DNA from: Gammaproteobacteria bacterium | Lineage (GTDB): Bacteria > Pseudomonadota > Gammaproteobacteria > Eutrophobiales > Eutrophobiaceae | Length of the DNA stretch: 6,769 bases | Direction: 5' to 3' | Assembly (NCBI GenBank): GCA_015661095.1 | Contig: JACVQI010000106.1 | Location: 1 to 6,769 of the forward strand | In this document: in pieces, positions 1-5,753 of the stretch | Layout of the letters: every line of letters starts with the position of its first letter | Numbering within the stretch: position 1 is the stretch's first letter | Made by a program: the position numbers and the translations under genes | The notes under the pieces: generated by a model | Seen by the model: the letters and a program-made list of their open reading frames with translations, nothing else | Databases searched by the model: none | What the model was told of the DNA's origin: nothing

Positions 1-305
1 CTTTTCCCATCGTTATTTGTGCCGCCGATGTTAATGCCCAGCATGGCCTTGCGCTGGCCCATGTGCATCCCATCGATGAAGGTCATGACTTGGGCGCCAA
101 CGGCTTGACCGGACAACTCCGCCACCTCGCGCGCTGCCTGTTCCAGCCGCTCGCGCGCAGCCGCCAGCTCTTTCTGACGCGTAGCCGCATCCTGCTGCAC
201 CTGCGTAGCTGTTCCCTCAGTCATGGGCGGGTTATCCTGGGCGTCGGTTGCCAGGGCAAAACAGATCGTCAAGATTGTAATCATGTGATTGCTGAACCTC
301 TTCAT
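1..305 (-). CDS. Exported coiled-coil protein, probable PDZ-domain protein (partial, C-terminus off window)
   Basis: The first 101 codons of a gene that leaves the window at base 1. Residues 1-22 form a Sec signal peptide: a basic start (K2, R3), a hydrophobic stretch at about 8-19, and a likely cut after ATDA, so the product should be periplasmic. Residues 35-65 are rich in Ala, Glu, Gln and Arg with heptad-like spacing and probably form a helix or coiled coil. The visible end, from M88 (MLGINIGG), resembles the first strand of a PDZ domain as found in exported proteins encoded beside sigma/anti-sigma pairs; this is inference, since the rest of the domain is not visible. The start at 305 is well supported by a near-perfect Shine-Dalgarno sequence at 311-320. 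It is third in a sigma/anti-sigma operon, 14 bases after the anti-sigma stop, so a role in sensing envelope state is plausible. It could also be an unrelated exported coiled-coil protein. Confidence 0.75.
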   Translation of the reverse strand, partial: MKRFSNHMITILTICFALATDAQDNPPMTEGTATQVQQDAATRQKELAAARERLEQAAREVAELSGQAVGAQVMTFIDGMHMGQRKAMLGINIGGTNNDGK

Positions 306-310
306 TAGTA

Positions 311-320
311 TTACCTCCTT
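311..320 (-). promoter_or_regulatory. Strong Shine-Dalgarno site for the exported coiled-coil/PDZ-like gene
   Basis: On the minus strand this reads AAGGAGGTAA, almost a full anti-16S match, and lies about eight bases before the ATG at 305. Its first base is the last base of the TGA stop of the anti-sigma gene (320-322), so ribosomes finishing that gene would terminate on the site. It is far stronger than the sites before the sigma and anti-sigma genes, suggesting that the third product is made in excess of the two regulators. Confidence 0.8.
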
Positions 321-1015
321 CAGTTAGTGGTGTACGCCACTTGCTGTGCTTCAGCATAGCGCACATTGACCAGTGAATTCATTAAATCCACACGTTGTTG
401 CCACAGTTGGCGCGATGTTTGGGCCGGCAAATTGCCGGCGGTGAAATTCAGTTGATAGTCGATCAGGGCGACACCGTCCTGCAAACCGGTGATGAGATCA
501 GAGGTGCTGGCCCGTGCGACGTGGGGACGCTGCGGCAGGGCGTGTAATGCGGCTTCGAGGCGGGCCGAGCGCGCTATCAGCGTATTCAGTTCCGGTTCGA
601 CACTCTTAGCAATGGACGCGAGTTGATCGTCTGGCGGGACGTTATCTTCGGCAACGGATTTCGCAGGCGCCGCGGTACTGTCCAGAACGACTGTGCCATT
701 GTCCGCATCATTTGTTTGATAGATGAATAGCACGCTGACCAGCAGGGTCGAGGCAGCCAGGCCAAAGCCGCTGTAGCGTGCCAGTTTGCGCCTGTAATTC
801 CGTGATTGCCGACCACGCTCATGCCTGGCTAAGATGTCTGGCCAGTAATTGCGGCGAGGGCTTTGTCCGGGCAACCGGTTCAGTTCATTTCGCGCCAGTA
901 TGAATTTATCCAGCCGCTCCCGGCATAACAGACAGGTATCCACATGCTGTTTCAGCCCGGCCGCCACTGGTTCCCGATCACGGATGGCTAATAGTTGTTC
1001 GATAGTTGCATGCAT
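320..1015 (-). CDS. Membrane-anchored zinc-finger anti-sigma factor
   Basis: A 231-residue protein expected to hold the adjacent ECF sigma factor inactive at the inner membrane. The N-terminal cytoplasmic part carries the zinc-binding anti-sigma motif HxxxCxxC (H24, C28, C31), typical of ZAS-type anti-sigma domains. A basic stretch at about 68-80 precedes a single transmembrane segment at about 81-99. The remaining 130 residues should be periplasmic, with an acidic, Pro/Ala-rich linker (about 102-130) and helical segments at about 131-160 and 170-226. That outer half is not a domain I can name. The ATG at 1015 lies inside the sigma gene, giving a 28-base overlap and hence likely translational coupling, which keeps the two at fixed stoichiometry. 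Only a weak GAG-type ribosome site precedes it. The sequence does not show whether release of sigma occurs by proteolysis or by a conformational or redox signal. Identification as an anti-sigma factor is firm from motif, topology and neighbour. Confidence 0.88.
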   Translation of the reverse strand: MHATIEQLLAIRDREPVAAGLKQHVDTCLLCRERLDKFILARNELNRLPGQSPRRNYWPDILARHERGRQSRNYRRKLARYSGFGLAASTLLVSVLFIYQTNDADNGTVVLDSTAAPAKSVAEDNVPPDDQLASIAKSVEPELNTLIARSARLEAALHALPQRPHVARASTSDLITGLQDGVALIDYQLNFTAGNLPAQTSRQLWQQRVDLMNSLVNVRYAEAQQVAYTTN

Positions 1016-1572
1016 GGTTGCTCACACTCGTTACTGTCTTCCAGCAGGTCTTGCAGGCGTTGATGCGCCCGCGCCAGCTGGGATTTACTGAAACTGCTGC
1101 TTTTACCCATCAATTTGCCGATCTCAGCATGGGTATAACCTTCCACATCGTGTAACCAGACCACGGCCCGGCTGATTGGCGTTAAACTGGTGAGCGCCTT
1201 TTCCAGATCCAGATGTTCGGGATTGGTCGCCATGACTACGTTGTCGCCATGGTCCGGTGCTATATCTTCCAGCGGCCGGGATTTTCGATACCATCCTGAC
1301 CTCAGATGCATCAGGCATTTGTTGACCGCGATTTCCCGGATCCAAATGCCCAGCGGCGCCGCGCCACGGTAAGCCCCTATATTCGTCAGGACTTCCATGA
1401 AGGTGTCCTGGAGTATCTCTTCCGCCACGACGGATTGCCGGATTATGCGTAATGCCAGGTTATAGACGGGGTTGGCAAAGACCCGGTAAATGGCTTCAGT
1501 CGCGGCAGGGTCTCCCAGTCGCGACTGGCTGATGATTTCATCAGTTACACTGCAATCGGCAAATCGGGTCAT
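988..1572 (-). CDS. ECF-type RNA polymerase sigma-70 family factor
   Basis: A 194-residue sigma factor with only regions 2 and 4, the layout of extracytoplasmic-function sigmas. Region 2 spans about 25-92: it contains the core-binding/-10 recognition stretch with AEEILQDTF at 50-58 and the W77-I78-R79-E80-I81-A82 block that follows the region 2.3 helix. A linker at about 93-120 leads to region 4 at about 121-176, where LEKALTSLTP and GYTHAEIGKLMG (145-156) form the -35-binding helix-turn-helix. The ATG at 1572 is supported because an in-frame TAA lies two codons upstream and no alternative ATG, GTG or TTG follows near the N-terminus. The AAGG before it is unusually close, so initiation may be weak. 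The 3' end overlaps the anti-sigma gene by 28 bases. It directs RNA polymerase to an envelope-related or stress regulon whose targets cannot be read here, although the divergent exported-protein operon is an obvious candidate. Confidence 0.93.
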   Translation of the reverse strand: MTRFADCSVTDEIISQSRLGDPAATEAIYRVFANPVYNLALRIIRQSVVAEEILQDTFMEVLTNIGAYRGAAPLGIWIREIAVNKCLMHLRSGWYRKSRPLEDIAPDHGDNVVMATNPEHLDLEKALTSLTPISRAVVWLHDVEGYTHAEIGKLMGKSSSFSKSQLARAHQRLQDLLEDSNECEQPCMQLSNNY

Positions 1573-1632
1573 ACCTTACTTAGATGCAGCAAAGCGCAAA
1601 AGGGTCGCAGGACAATTGAATATTTCTCGGTG

Positions 1633-1660
1633 TTGGCATGATTTCCCGGCATAATATAGT
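1633..1660 (+). promoter_or_regulatory. Candidate sigma70-like promoter for the DUF6152-family operon
   Basis: TTGGCA (1633-1638) and TATAGT (1655-1660) are separated by 16 bases, each close to consensus. The start site would fall near 1667, about 30 bases before the ATG at 1698. Its -10 overlaps the -10 proposed for the divergent sigma operon, so the two promoters probably compete. Only a weak GGGG ribosome site (1684-1687) follows. Confidence 0.45.
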
Positions 1661-1680
1661 GTATCGGTCAGGCAGTTAAA
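1653..1680 (-). promoter_or_regulatory. Candidate sigma70-like promoter for the sigma/anti-sigma operon
   Basis: On the minus strand TTTAAC (1680-1675) is followed after 16 bases by TATATT (1658-1653), a good -10 and a moderate -35. Transcription would start near 1646, giving a leader of about 75 bases before the sigma ATG. I saw no clear GAAC/CGTC-type ECF promoter here, so autoregulation by the sigma factor is not evident. The call rests on consensus matching only. Confidence 0.4.
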
Positions 1681-1697
1681 CTCGGGGCGCAAAATTC

Positions 1698-2147
1698 ATG
1701 AAAACCGGAATCTGTTCGCTGTTGCGCGGCATCCTCTACTTCAACCTGTTGGTTTTTGGTGTTGCAGCAGCGGTCAGCGCCCATCATTCCTTTGCCATGT
1801 ATGACCATAAGAGCACGGTCACGGTCAACGGCACGGTCACAAAATTCCAGTGGACCAACCCGCACGCTTATCTGGAACTGGATGTATATGACGCCAAGAG
1901 CAACATGACCCATTACAGCATCGAAATGACCAGTATCAATATGATGCGGCGGCTGGGCTGGAAATCCAGCCTGATTCAGTCCGGCGATCAGGTTAAAGCG
2001 ACCATGGCGCCGCTGCTGAACGGCAAACCCGGTGGCTTGCTGCTGGATGTGACCCTGCCGGATGGCAAAGTGTGGGAGACCGGTGTGCCGGCGGCCAATA
2101 CCTTCGCCCGGACCCCGGAAGTCGTCATCGGTGTAATGCAGCCATGA
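1698..2147 (+). CDS. DUF6152-family small exported protein
   Basis: A 149-residue protein with a signal peptide at 1-28: basic residues near the start, a hydrophobic core at about 12-26, and a VSA cleavage site before H29. The mature protein would be about 121 residues and periplasmic. It begins with AHHSFAMYD and carries WTNPHAYLELDV at 52-63, the combination I recognise from the DUF6152 family of Proteobacteria. That family has no established function. The paired His at the mature N-terminus (H29, H30) together with H56 could in principle bind metal, but this is speculation. The rest looks like a small beta-rich domain, including a GDQVK turn at about 93-97 that resembles those of OB-like folds. 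It is first in a plus-strand operon and its stop overlaps the next start (ATGA), so the two products are probably made together and may act together. Confidence 0.85.
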   Translation: MKTGICSLLRGILYFNLLVFGVAAAVSAHHSFAMYDHKSTVTVNGTVTKFQWTNPHAYLELDVYDAKSNMTHYSIEMTSINMMRRLGWKSSLIQSGDQVKATMAPLLNGKPGGLLLDVTLPDGKVWETGVPAANTFARTPEVVIGVMQP

Positions 2148-2926
2148 TAACGTCCGGACGCAGGATTGAAATTTTACTGGCTGTAATTGCAGTGTTCGGC
2201 CTGCTGTTCCTGACCGGATATACCGTGGTTGCCGCAGCTGAAAATGATATTGCGGATATCGGTGGCGCCTGGCAGCGTTACGGTATCATGTTCAATGCTG
2301 CCAACATGGCCACCGGTGATAAAAATATCCCACCACCGGTATCGGACCCGCCGTTAAAAGCGGAATTTCTGCGGGAGTGGCAGGCACAGCGACAGGCACG
2401 GCGTGACGCCGATGCGGCCGGTACGCCGATCGCCAATCCCAACTACGTCAATTGTATCGGCGATGGCATGCCAACCATGATGGTGGCCATGTTCCCGATC
2501 GAGTTTCTGCTGAGCGATGGTCAGATTACCATTATCGAGGAGGCGTACACACAGGTGCGGCGTGTTTATCTGGATCAGCAGCAGGTAACGCTGGACGACA
2601 TCGAACCGGGTTTTTTCGGCCACTCGGTCGGTTACTGGAAGGAGGGCGTACTGCACGTCGATACCATCGGCATCAAGGACTATGTCCAGTTTCAGTACAC
2701 GCCCCATTCCAGGGACATGCGCATCAATGAGCGGTTCTATAAGGTAGCGCCGGATATACTCTGGGACGAGATTACCATCACCGATCCGGAATACCTGACG
2801 CAGCCATGGGTCTTCACCTATGCTTACAAGCACATGCCGGGCTACAAGATGCAGGAATATATCTGCGAAGCCAACCGCGAATACGTTGATGAGCATGGCT
2901 ACCAGCAAATCAAAATAGGGGAGTAG
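2144..2926 (+). CDS. Uncharacterised conserved exported protein, translationally coupled to the DUF6152 gene
   Basis: A 260-residue protein of unknown function. The start is placed at the ATG at 2144 rather than an in-frame ATG at 2072, because 2144 overlaps the upstream stop as ATGA and gives a sensible N-terminus. Residues 8-29 form a signal peptide or anchor, with likely cleavage after VVAAA (28-32). The mature part has a Pro-rich, charged segment (63-90), then NCIGDGMPTMM at 103-113, FPIEFLL at 117-123, a VRRVYLD stretch at 138-144, GHSVGYW at 159-165 and LHVDT at 170-174. I recognise this motif series from hypothetical exported proteins often found beside DUF6152 genes, where a Cys-x-x-GMP segment precedes EF and RRIY motifs. 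Two cysteines (C104, C241) could form a disulfide. No catalytic triad or cofactor motif is apparent. The strand-rich composition suggests a beta-structured periplasmic or outer-envelope protein. Confidence 0.82.
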   Translation: MITSGRRIEILLAVIAVFGLLFLTGYTVVAAAENDIADIGGAWQRYGIMFNAANMATGDKNIPPPVSDPPLKAEFLREWQAQRQARRDADAAGTPIANPNYVNCIGDGMPTMMVAMFPIEFLLSDGQITIIEEAYTQVRRVYLDQQQVTLDDIEPGFFGHSVGYWKEGVLHVDTIGIKDYVQFQYTPHSRDMRINERFYKVAPDILWDEITITDPEYLTQPWVFTYAYKHMPGYKMQEYICEANREYVDEHGYQQIKIGE

Positions 2927-2942
2927 TGCCCCGGATTTATTC

Positions 2943-3485
2943 ATGATGCGAGTGATAAAGATCCTGACGAGTTTATTAGGCATGGTCAGCATGTCAGGGG
3001 AAGCTATTGCCCAGGAACAGGAACTGGCGATCAATTTTGTCGCCGTCAGTGACCGGCTGCACACCGCCGGCCAACCCGACGAGGCGCACTTGAGCAGTCT
3101 CGCCAGCCGGGGTTATGGCCTGGTGATCAACATCGCCCCGCCCGCATCGAGGGGCTCCATTGCAACGGAAGGCAAACTGGTGGCGGAAACGGGAATAGCC
3201 TATGTGAACATCCCGGTCGATTGGCAGAACCCGCAGTATGCCGATTTCGAATTATTCAGCGGCATAATGCAACAAGCCGGTACACGCCGGGTGCTGGTCC
3301 ATTGCCAGATGAACATGCGCGCTTCCCTGTTCACTTTTCTGTACCGCGTGGTGCATGAGCAGGTGGACCCGAAAGAGGCTTACCGGTTTGTTAGCAAAGT
3401 CTGGGAACCGAAGGACCAGTGGCTGGCCTTTGCGCGACTGGTGCTGAACAAGAATAATATCCAGTTTGAGTTTTCCAAAAAGTAA
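2943..3485 (+). CDS. Exported cysteine phosphatase-like protein (PTP/DUF442-like fold)
   Basis: A 180-residue protein with a signal peptide at 1-23 (cut after AIA, before Q24), so the enzyme should act in the periplasm. The mature part starts with VSDRLHTAGQPDEAHL (35-50), typical of the beta-lactamase-hydrolase-like/DUF442 branch of tyrosine and dual-specificity phosphatases. It continues with GYGLVINIAPP (57-67), VNIPVDW (88-94, D93 a candidate general acid) and the phosphate loop VHCQMNMRAS (119-128). Nucleophile C121 and R126 are separated by four residues, not the usual five of HCx5R. The reading frame there is intact and bases before and after translate normally, so this is not a frameshift. 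The substrate is unknown. Sixteen bases separate it from the previous gene, and only a weak ribosome site precedes the tandem ATGATG start, so it is probably co-transcribed with the two exported proteins upstream. Confidence 0.83.
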   Translation: MMRVIKILTSLLGMVSMSGEAIAQEQELAINFVAVSDRLHTAGQPDEAHLSSLASRGYGLVINIAPPASRGSIATEGKLVAETGIAYVNIPVDWQNPQYADFELFSGIMQQAGTRRVLVHCQMNMRASLFTFLYRVVHEQVDPKEAYRFVSKVWEPKDQWLAFARLVLNKNNIQFEFSKK

Positions 3486-3489
3486 TCCG

Positions 3490-3535
3490 GCGTTCTGGTC
3501 TGTCCCTGAGGCCTGAATGCTTACTTGCTATTTTA
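3490..3535 (+). terminator. Candidate rho-independent terminator after the exported phosphatase gene
   Basis: Bases 3490-3495 (GCGTTC) can pair with 3515-3520 (GAATGC, one G-U pair). After a T-T mismatch, 3497-3501 (GGTCT) pairs with 3509-3513 (AGGCC, one G-U pair), leaving a seven-base loop. The run TTACTTGCTATTTTATT follows. The T-tract is interrupted and the stem has wobble pairs, so termination may be partial. Its position, five bases after the stop, fits an operon end. Confidence 0.45.
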
Positions 3536-3624
3536 TTGATGTAACACAAGTCATTACTGCCAGGAATGTAAAAAAATCAGCTTCTGGTCTTTGAGGGGGA
3601 AAATCCGTCTCCCGGAGAATAATA

Positions 3625-4554
3625 ATGCAAAACGTCAAAGGTAAAACGGCCTTTATCACGGGTGGCGCCAGTGGCATCGGACTGGGGATGTGTCAGGCAT
3701 TCATCAATGCAGGGATGAAGGTGGTGATAGCTGATATCCGGCAGGAGGCACTGGATCGGGCGCTGACCACTCTGCAAGCGGATACGCAAACCGTTCTGCC
3801 GGTGCAACTGGATGTCACCGATCGCAAAGCCTGGGTCCGTGCCGCGGATAAGGCGGAACAAACCTTTGGTCCGGTCCAGGTATTGTGCAACAACGCCGGC
3901 ATCACCATCGACGGGCCGATGCCGCAGGGCACCTACGCCGATTGGGATTTCTGCCTCGGTGTCAATCTGGGCGGCGTGGTCAACGGCGTCATGACGTTCA
4001 TGCCGCGCATGATTGCACAACACACGGAAGCTCACATCGTCAACACCTCTTCCATGGGCGGATTGATCGCCGGCGCCGGCTCCGGCATCTACTCCACCTC
4101 GAAATACGCCGTCGTTGGTCTGACTGAAGAGTTACGCAGCGATCTGGCGCAGTACGGCATCGGCGTCTCGGTCTTTTGTCCCGGACCCACACAGACCGAG
4201 TTGTTCGATAGCAGCGTGGCGGTGCGTCCCGGGAAGCTGGCCGAGACCGGCTATGTCCCGCGCACTGTGCCGAAGCCGGATGAAATGCCGGCGGACATCG
4301 CCGCCGCCATCTTCGCCATCGCCATGAAACCTGCGCAGGTCGGCGAGCGGGTCCTGCGCGGGATACAACGTAATGACATGTACATCCTGACCCATCCGGA
4401 GTTCAGCGGTATCATCCAGGCCCGCTGCGAAGCGATACTGGCATCCATGCCGAACGAAACCATCACGCCGGAGCGGGCCAGGGCAGCGAATTTATTACTG
4501 ACTGACAAACTTTATTCCGAGCAGATTGCCCGGGTTAAACAACGAGAGGGTTAA
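3625..4554 (+). CDS. Short-chain dehydrogenase/reductase, classical type, probably NAD-dependent
   Basis: A 309-residue cytoplasmic oxidoreductase of the classical SDR family, expected to interconvert a secondary alcohol and a ketone. The Rossmann cofactor site TGGASGIG is at 12-19. D37 at the end of the second strand favours NAD over NADP. LDV at 62-64 contacts the adenine, and NNAG at 89-92 stabilises the core. The catalytic set is N114, S143, Y156 and K160 (YSTSK), all present. PGPTQTELF (about 191-199) is the substrate-side loop after strand six. The protein is some 50 residues longer than a minimal SDR; the extra C-terminal helical part, with a YILTHPE segment, is seen in a subgroup of SDRs and is not a fusion. 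The ATG at 3625 has GGAG seven bases upstream. The next gene begins four bases after its stop, so they form one transcription unit. The substrate is not deducible; sterol, terpenoid or hydroxyacyl compounds are possible. Confidence 0.92.
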   Translation: MQNVKGKTAFITGGASGIGLGMCQAFINAGMKVVIADIRQEALDRALTTLQADTQTVLPVQLDVTDRKAWVRAADKAEQTFGPVQVLCNNAGITIDGPMPQGTYADWDFCLGVNLGGVVNGVMTFMPRMIAQHTEAHIVNTSSMGGLIAGAGSGIYSTSKYAVVGLTEELRSDLAQYGIGVSVFCPGPTQTELFDSSVAVRPGKLAETGYVPRTVPKPDEMPADIAAAIFAIAMKPAQVGERVLRGIQRNDMYILTHPEFSGIIQARCEAILASMPNETITPERARAANLLLTDKLYSEQIARVKQREG

Positions 4555-4558
4555 ACGC

Positions 4559-5722
4559 ATGAGTGTAGTAGCAGGTAACAGCGGTCTGCGTAAGGACAGA
4601 CTGGCACATATACTTGAAGTGATGACGGACGATATCGCCAGGGGCAAATACCATGGCGGCGTGGTTTGCGTTGGCCGGCATGGCGAAATCGGCTTGCACG
4701 AAGCAGTCGGCAACGCGTACAAGGATCAGCGGCAGCCACTGCACAAGGATAATGTCTTCAGCCTGTTTTCCCTGACCAAGGCCTTTACCAACGTGCTGGT
4801 GTTCCGCGCCATCGAGCGCGGTGAGCTGGCCTTCACTACCCGGGTGAAGGATGTGATCCCGGAATTCTCAGGTGGCGCCAGGGAGGCGTTGACGATTTAT
4901 CATCTGTTGACCCACCAGACCGGGATCCCGGCGCTGTTCATGTTGAAACCCAACATGTATATCGATCGCCTGGACGAAATCATTGCGGCGGTCTGCGAGG
5001 TGGCCCAGGTCACGGATACACCCGGCACCCGGGTCAGCTATTCGCCGATGGTGGCGCACGCCCTGTTGGGAGAAATGGTGCGCCGCGTCGATCCGAAGAA
5101 ACGCCGTTACCGGCAGTTGGTTGAGGATGAAATCTTCAAGCCCACCGGGATGAAGGATTCCGCCATCGGACTCAGGAAAGATCTGAAAGAGCGCAAGATC
5201 GTCCCGGATTTTCTCAGCCCGATCCCGATGACGCACCCGGGGCACAGCAACCTGGGGCCGCACGGCGCCTTCGAGGAGGAGGATGCTGAAATGCCCTGGG
5301 TCGGTGGTGTTTCCACCGCCTACGATGTGTACCGTTTCGCCGAGCTGTTGCGACGTGGCGGGGAACTGGACGGGGCCAGGGTCATCGGCCCGGCCATCCT
5401 TGATCAGGCAACGCGTATCCGTACCGGCGACAAGCCGAATGAACTGTATATGGCCATGGGCTTAAACCGCGGCTGGAAACCTTATCCCGCCTATATCGGA
5501 CTCGGCTTTTCCCTGCGTGGTGATGCCATCTGCCATCATCAGTTCGGCACCTTGACCTCACCCAGGACCTTCGGCAATCACGGCGCCGGCAGCACCTTGT
5601 TCTGGGTGGATCCGGAACTGGATATGAGCTTCGCCTGCCTGACGGCTGGGGTGATGGATGAAGGCGATAACATAGAGCGATTCCAGCGGCTCTCGGATAT
5701 CGCCGTTTCGGCCGCGTTCTGA
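4559..5722 (+). CDS. Serine hydrolase, beta-lactamase / family VIII carboxylesterase fold
   Basis: A 387-residue enzyme of the class C beta-lactamase/EstB-like esterase superfamily. The nucleophile motif SxxK is S71-L-T-K74, within FSLTKAF. LLTHQTG at 116-122 is the conserved segment found in these esterases. The second motif is Y161-S-P, where Tyr is kept but the Asn of the usual YxN is Pro. HGAGS at 341-345 takes the place of the third (KTG-like) motif. There is no signal peptide, so the enzyme is cytoplasmic, arguing against a true beta-lactamase or cell-wall role and for ester or amide hydrolysis of an imported compound. The start at 4559 is chosen over an upstream in-frame TTG (4526) because GAGAGG lies at a good distance before it and the gap after the SDR stop is then four bases. 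Co-transcription with the SDR and the transporter downstream supports a shared catabolic route. The substrate is unknown. Confidence 0.9.
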   Translation: MSVVAGNSGLRKDRLAHILEVMTDDIARGKYHGGVVCVGRHGEIGLHEAVGNAYKDQRQPLHKDNVFSLFSLTKAFTNVLVFRAIERGELAFTTRVKDVIPEFSGGAREALTIYHLLTHQTGIPALFMLKPNMYIDRLDEIIAAVCEVAQVTDTPGTRVSYSPMVAHALLGEMVRRVDPKKRRYRQLVEDEIFKPTGMKDSAIGLRKDLKERKIVPDFLSPIPMTHPGHSNLGPHGAFEEEDAEMPWVGGVSTAYDVYRFAELLRRGGELDGARVIGPAILDQATRIRTGDKPNELYMAMGLNRGWKPYPAYIGLGFSLRGDAICHHQFGTLTSPRTFGNHGAGSTLFWVDPELDMSFACLTAGVMDEGDNIERFQRLSDIAVSAAF

Positions 5723-5753
5723 GCAATCCTGCAGCGGCCCGCGGACTGAGCCT

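Noticed and set aside
63..308. 81-codon open frame on the plus strand
   Set aside because: It lies antisense to the signal-peptide gene starting at 305, which has a strong ribosome site; its translation has no recognisable domain.
2072..2143. In-frame upstream start giving 24 extra residues to the uncharacterised exported protein
   Set aside because: The extension is Arg- and Gly-rich, hides the signal peptide and overlaps the DUF6152 coding region by 76 bases; the ATGA overlap at 2144 is the better start.
2354..3064. 236-codon open frame on the minus strand
   Set aside because: It is a shadow of two well-supported plus-strand genes; its sequence has no family features and it spans the junction between them.
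3541..3557. GTAA-N9-TTAC inverted repeat before the SDR gene as a possible operator
   Set aside because: The arms are only four bases and the inner positions do not pair; this is expected by chance in an AT-rich spacer.
3592..3617. GGGGGA/TCTCCC hairpin just before the SDR ribosome site, with TCTCC able to pair to GGAGA instead
   Set aside because: It could suggest a switch masking the ribosome site, but the alternative stem has almost no loop and no ligand-binding structure or conserved riboswitch core is seen.
4526..4558. TTG start adding 11 residues to the serine hydrolase
   Set aside because: The ATG at 4559 has a well-placed GAGAGG and gives a four-base gap after the SDR stop.
5382..5726. 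114-codon Arg/Pro-rich open frame on the minus strand
   Set aside because: It is antisense to the end of the serine hydrolase, and its Arg-rich composition is what a GC-rich shadow frame produces.
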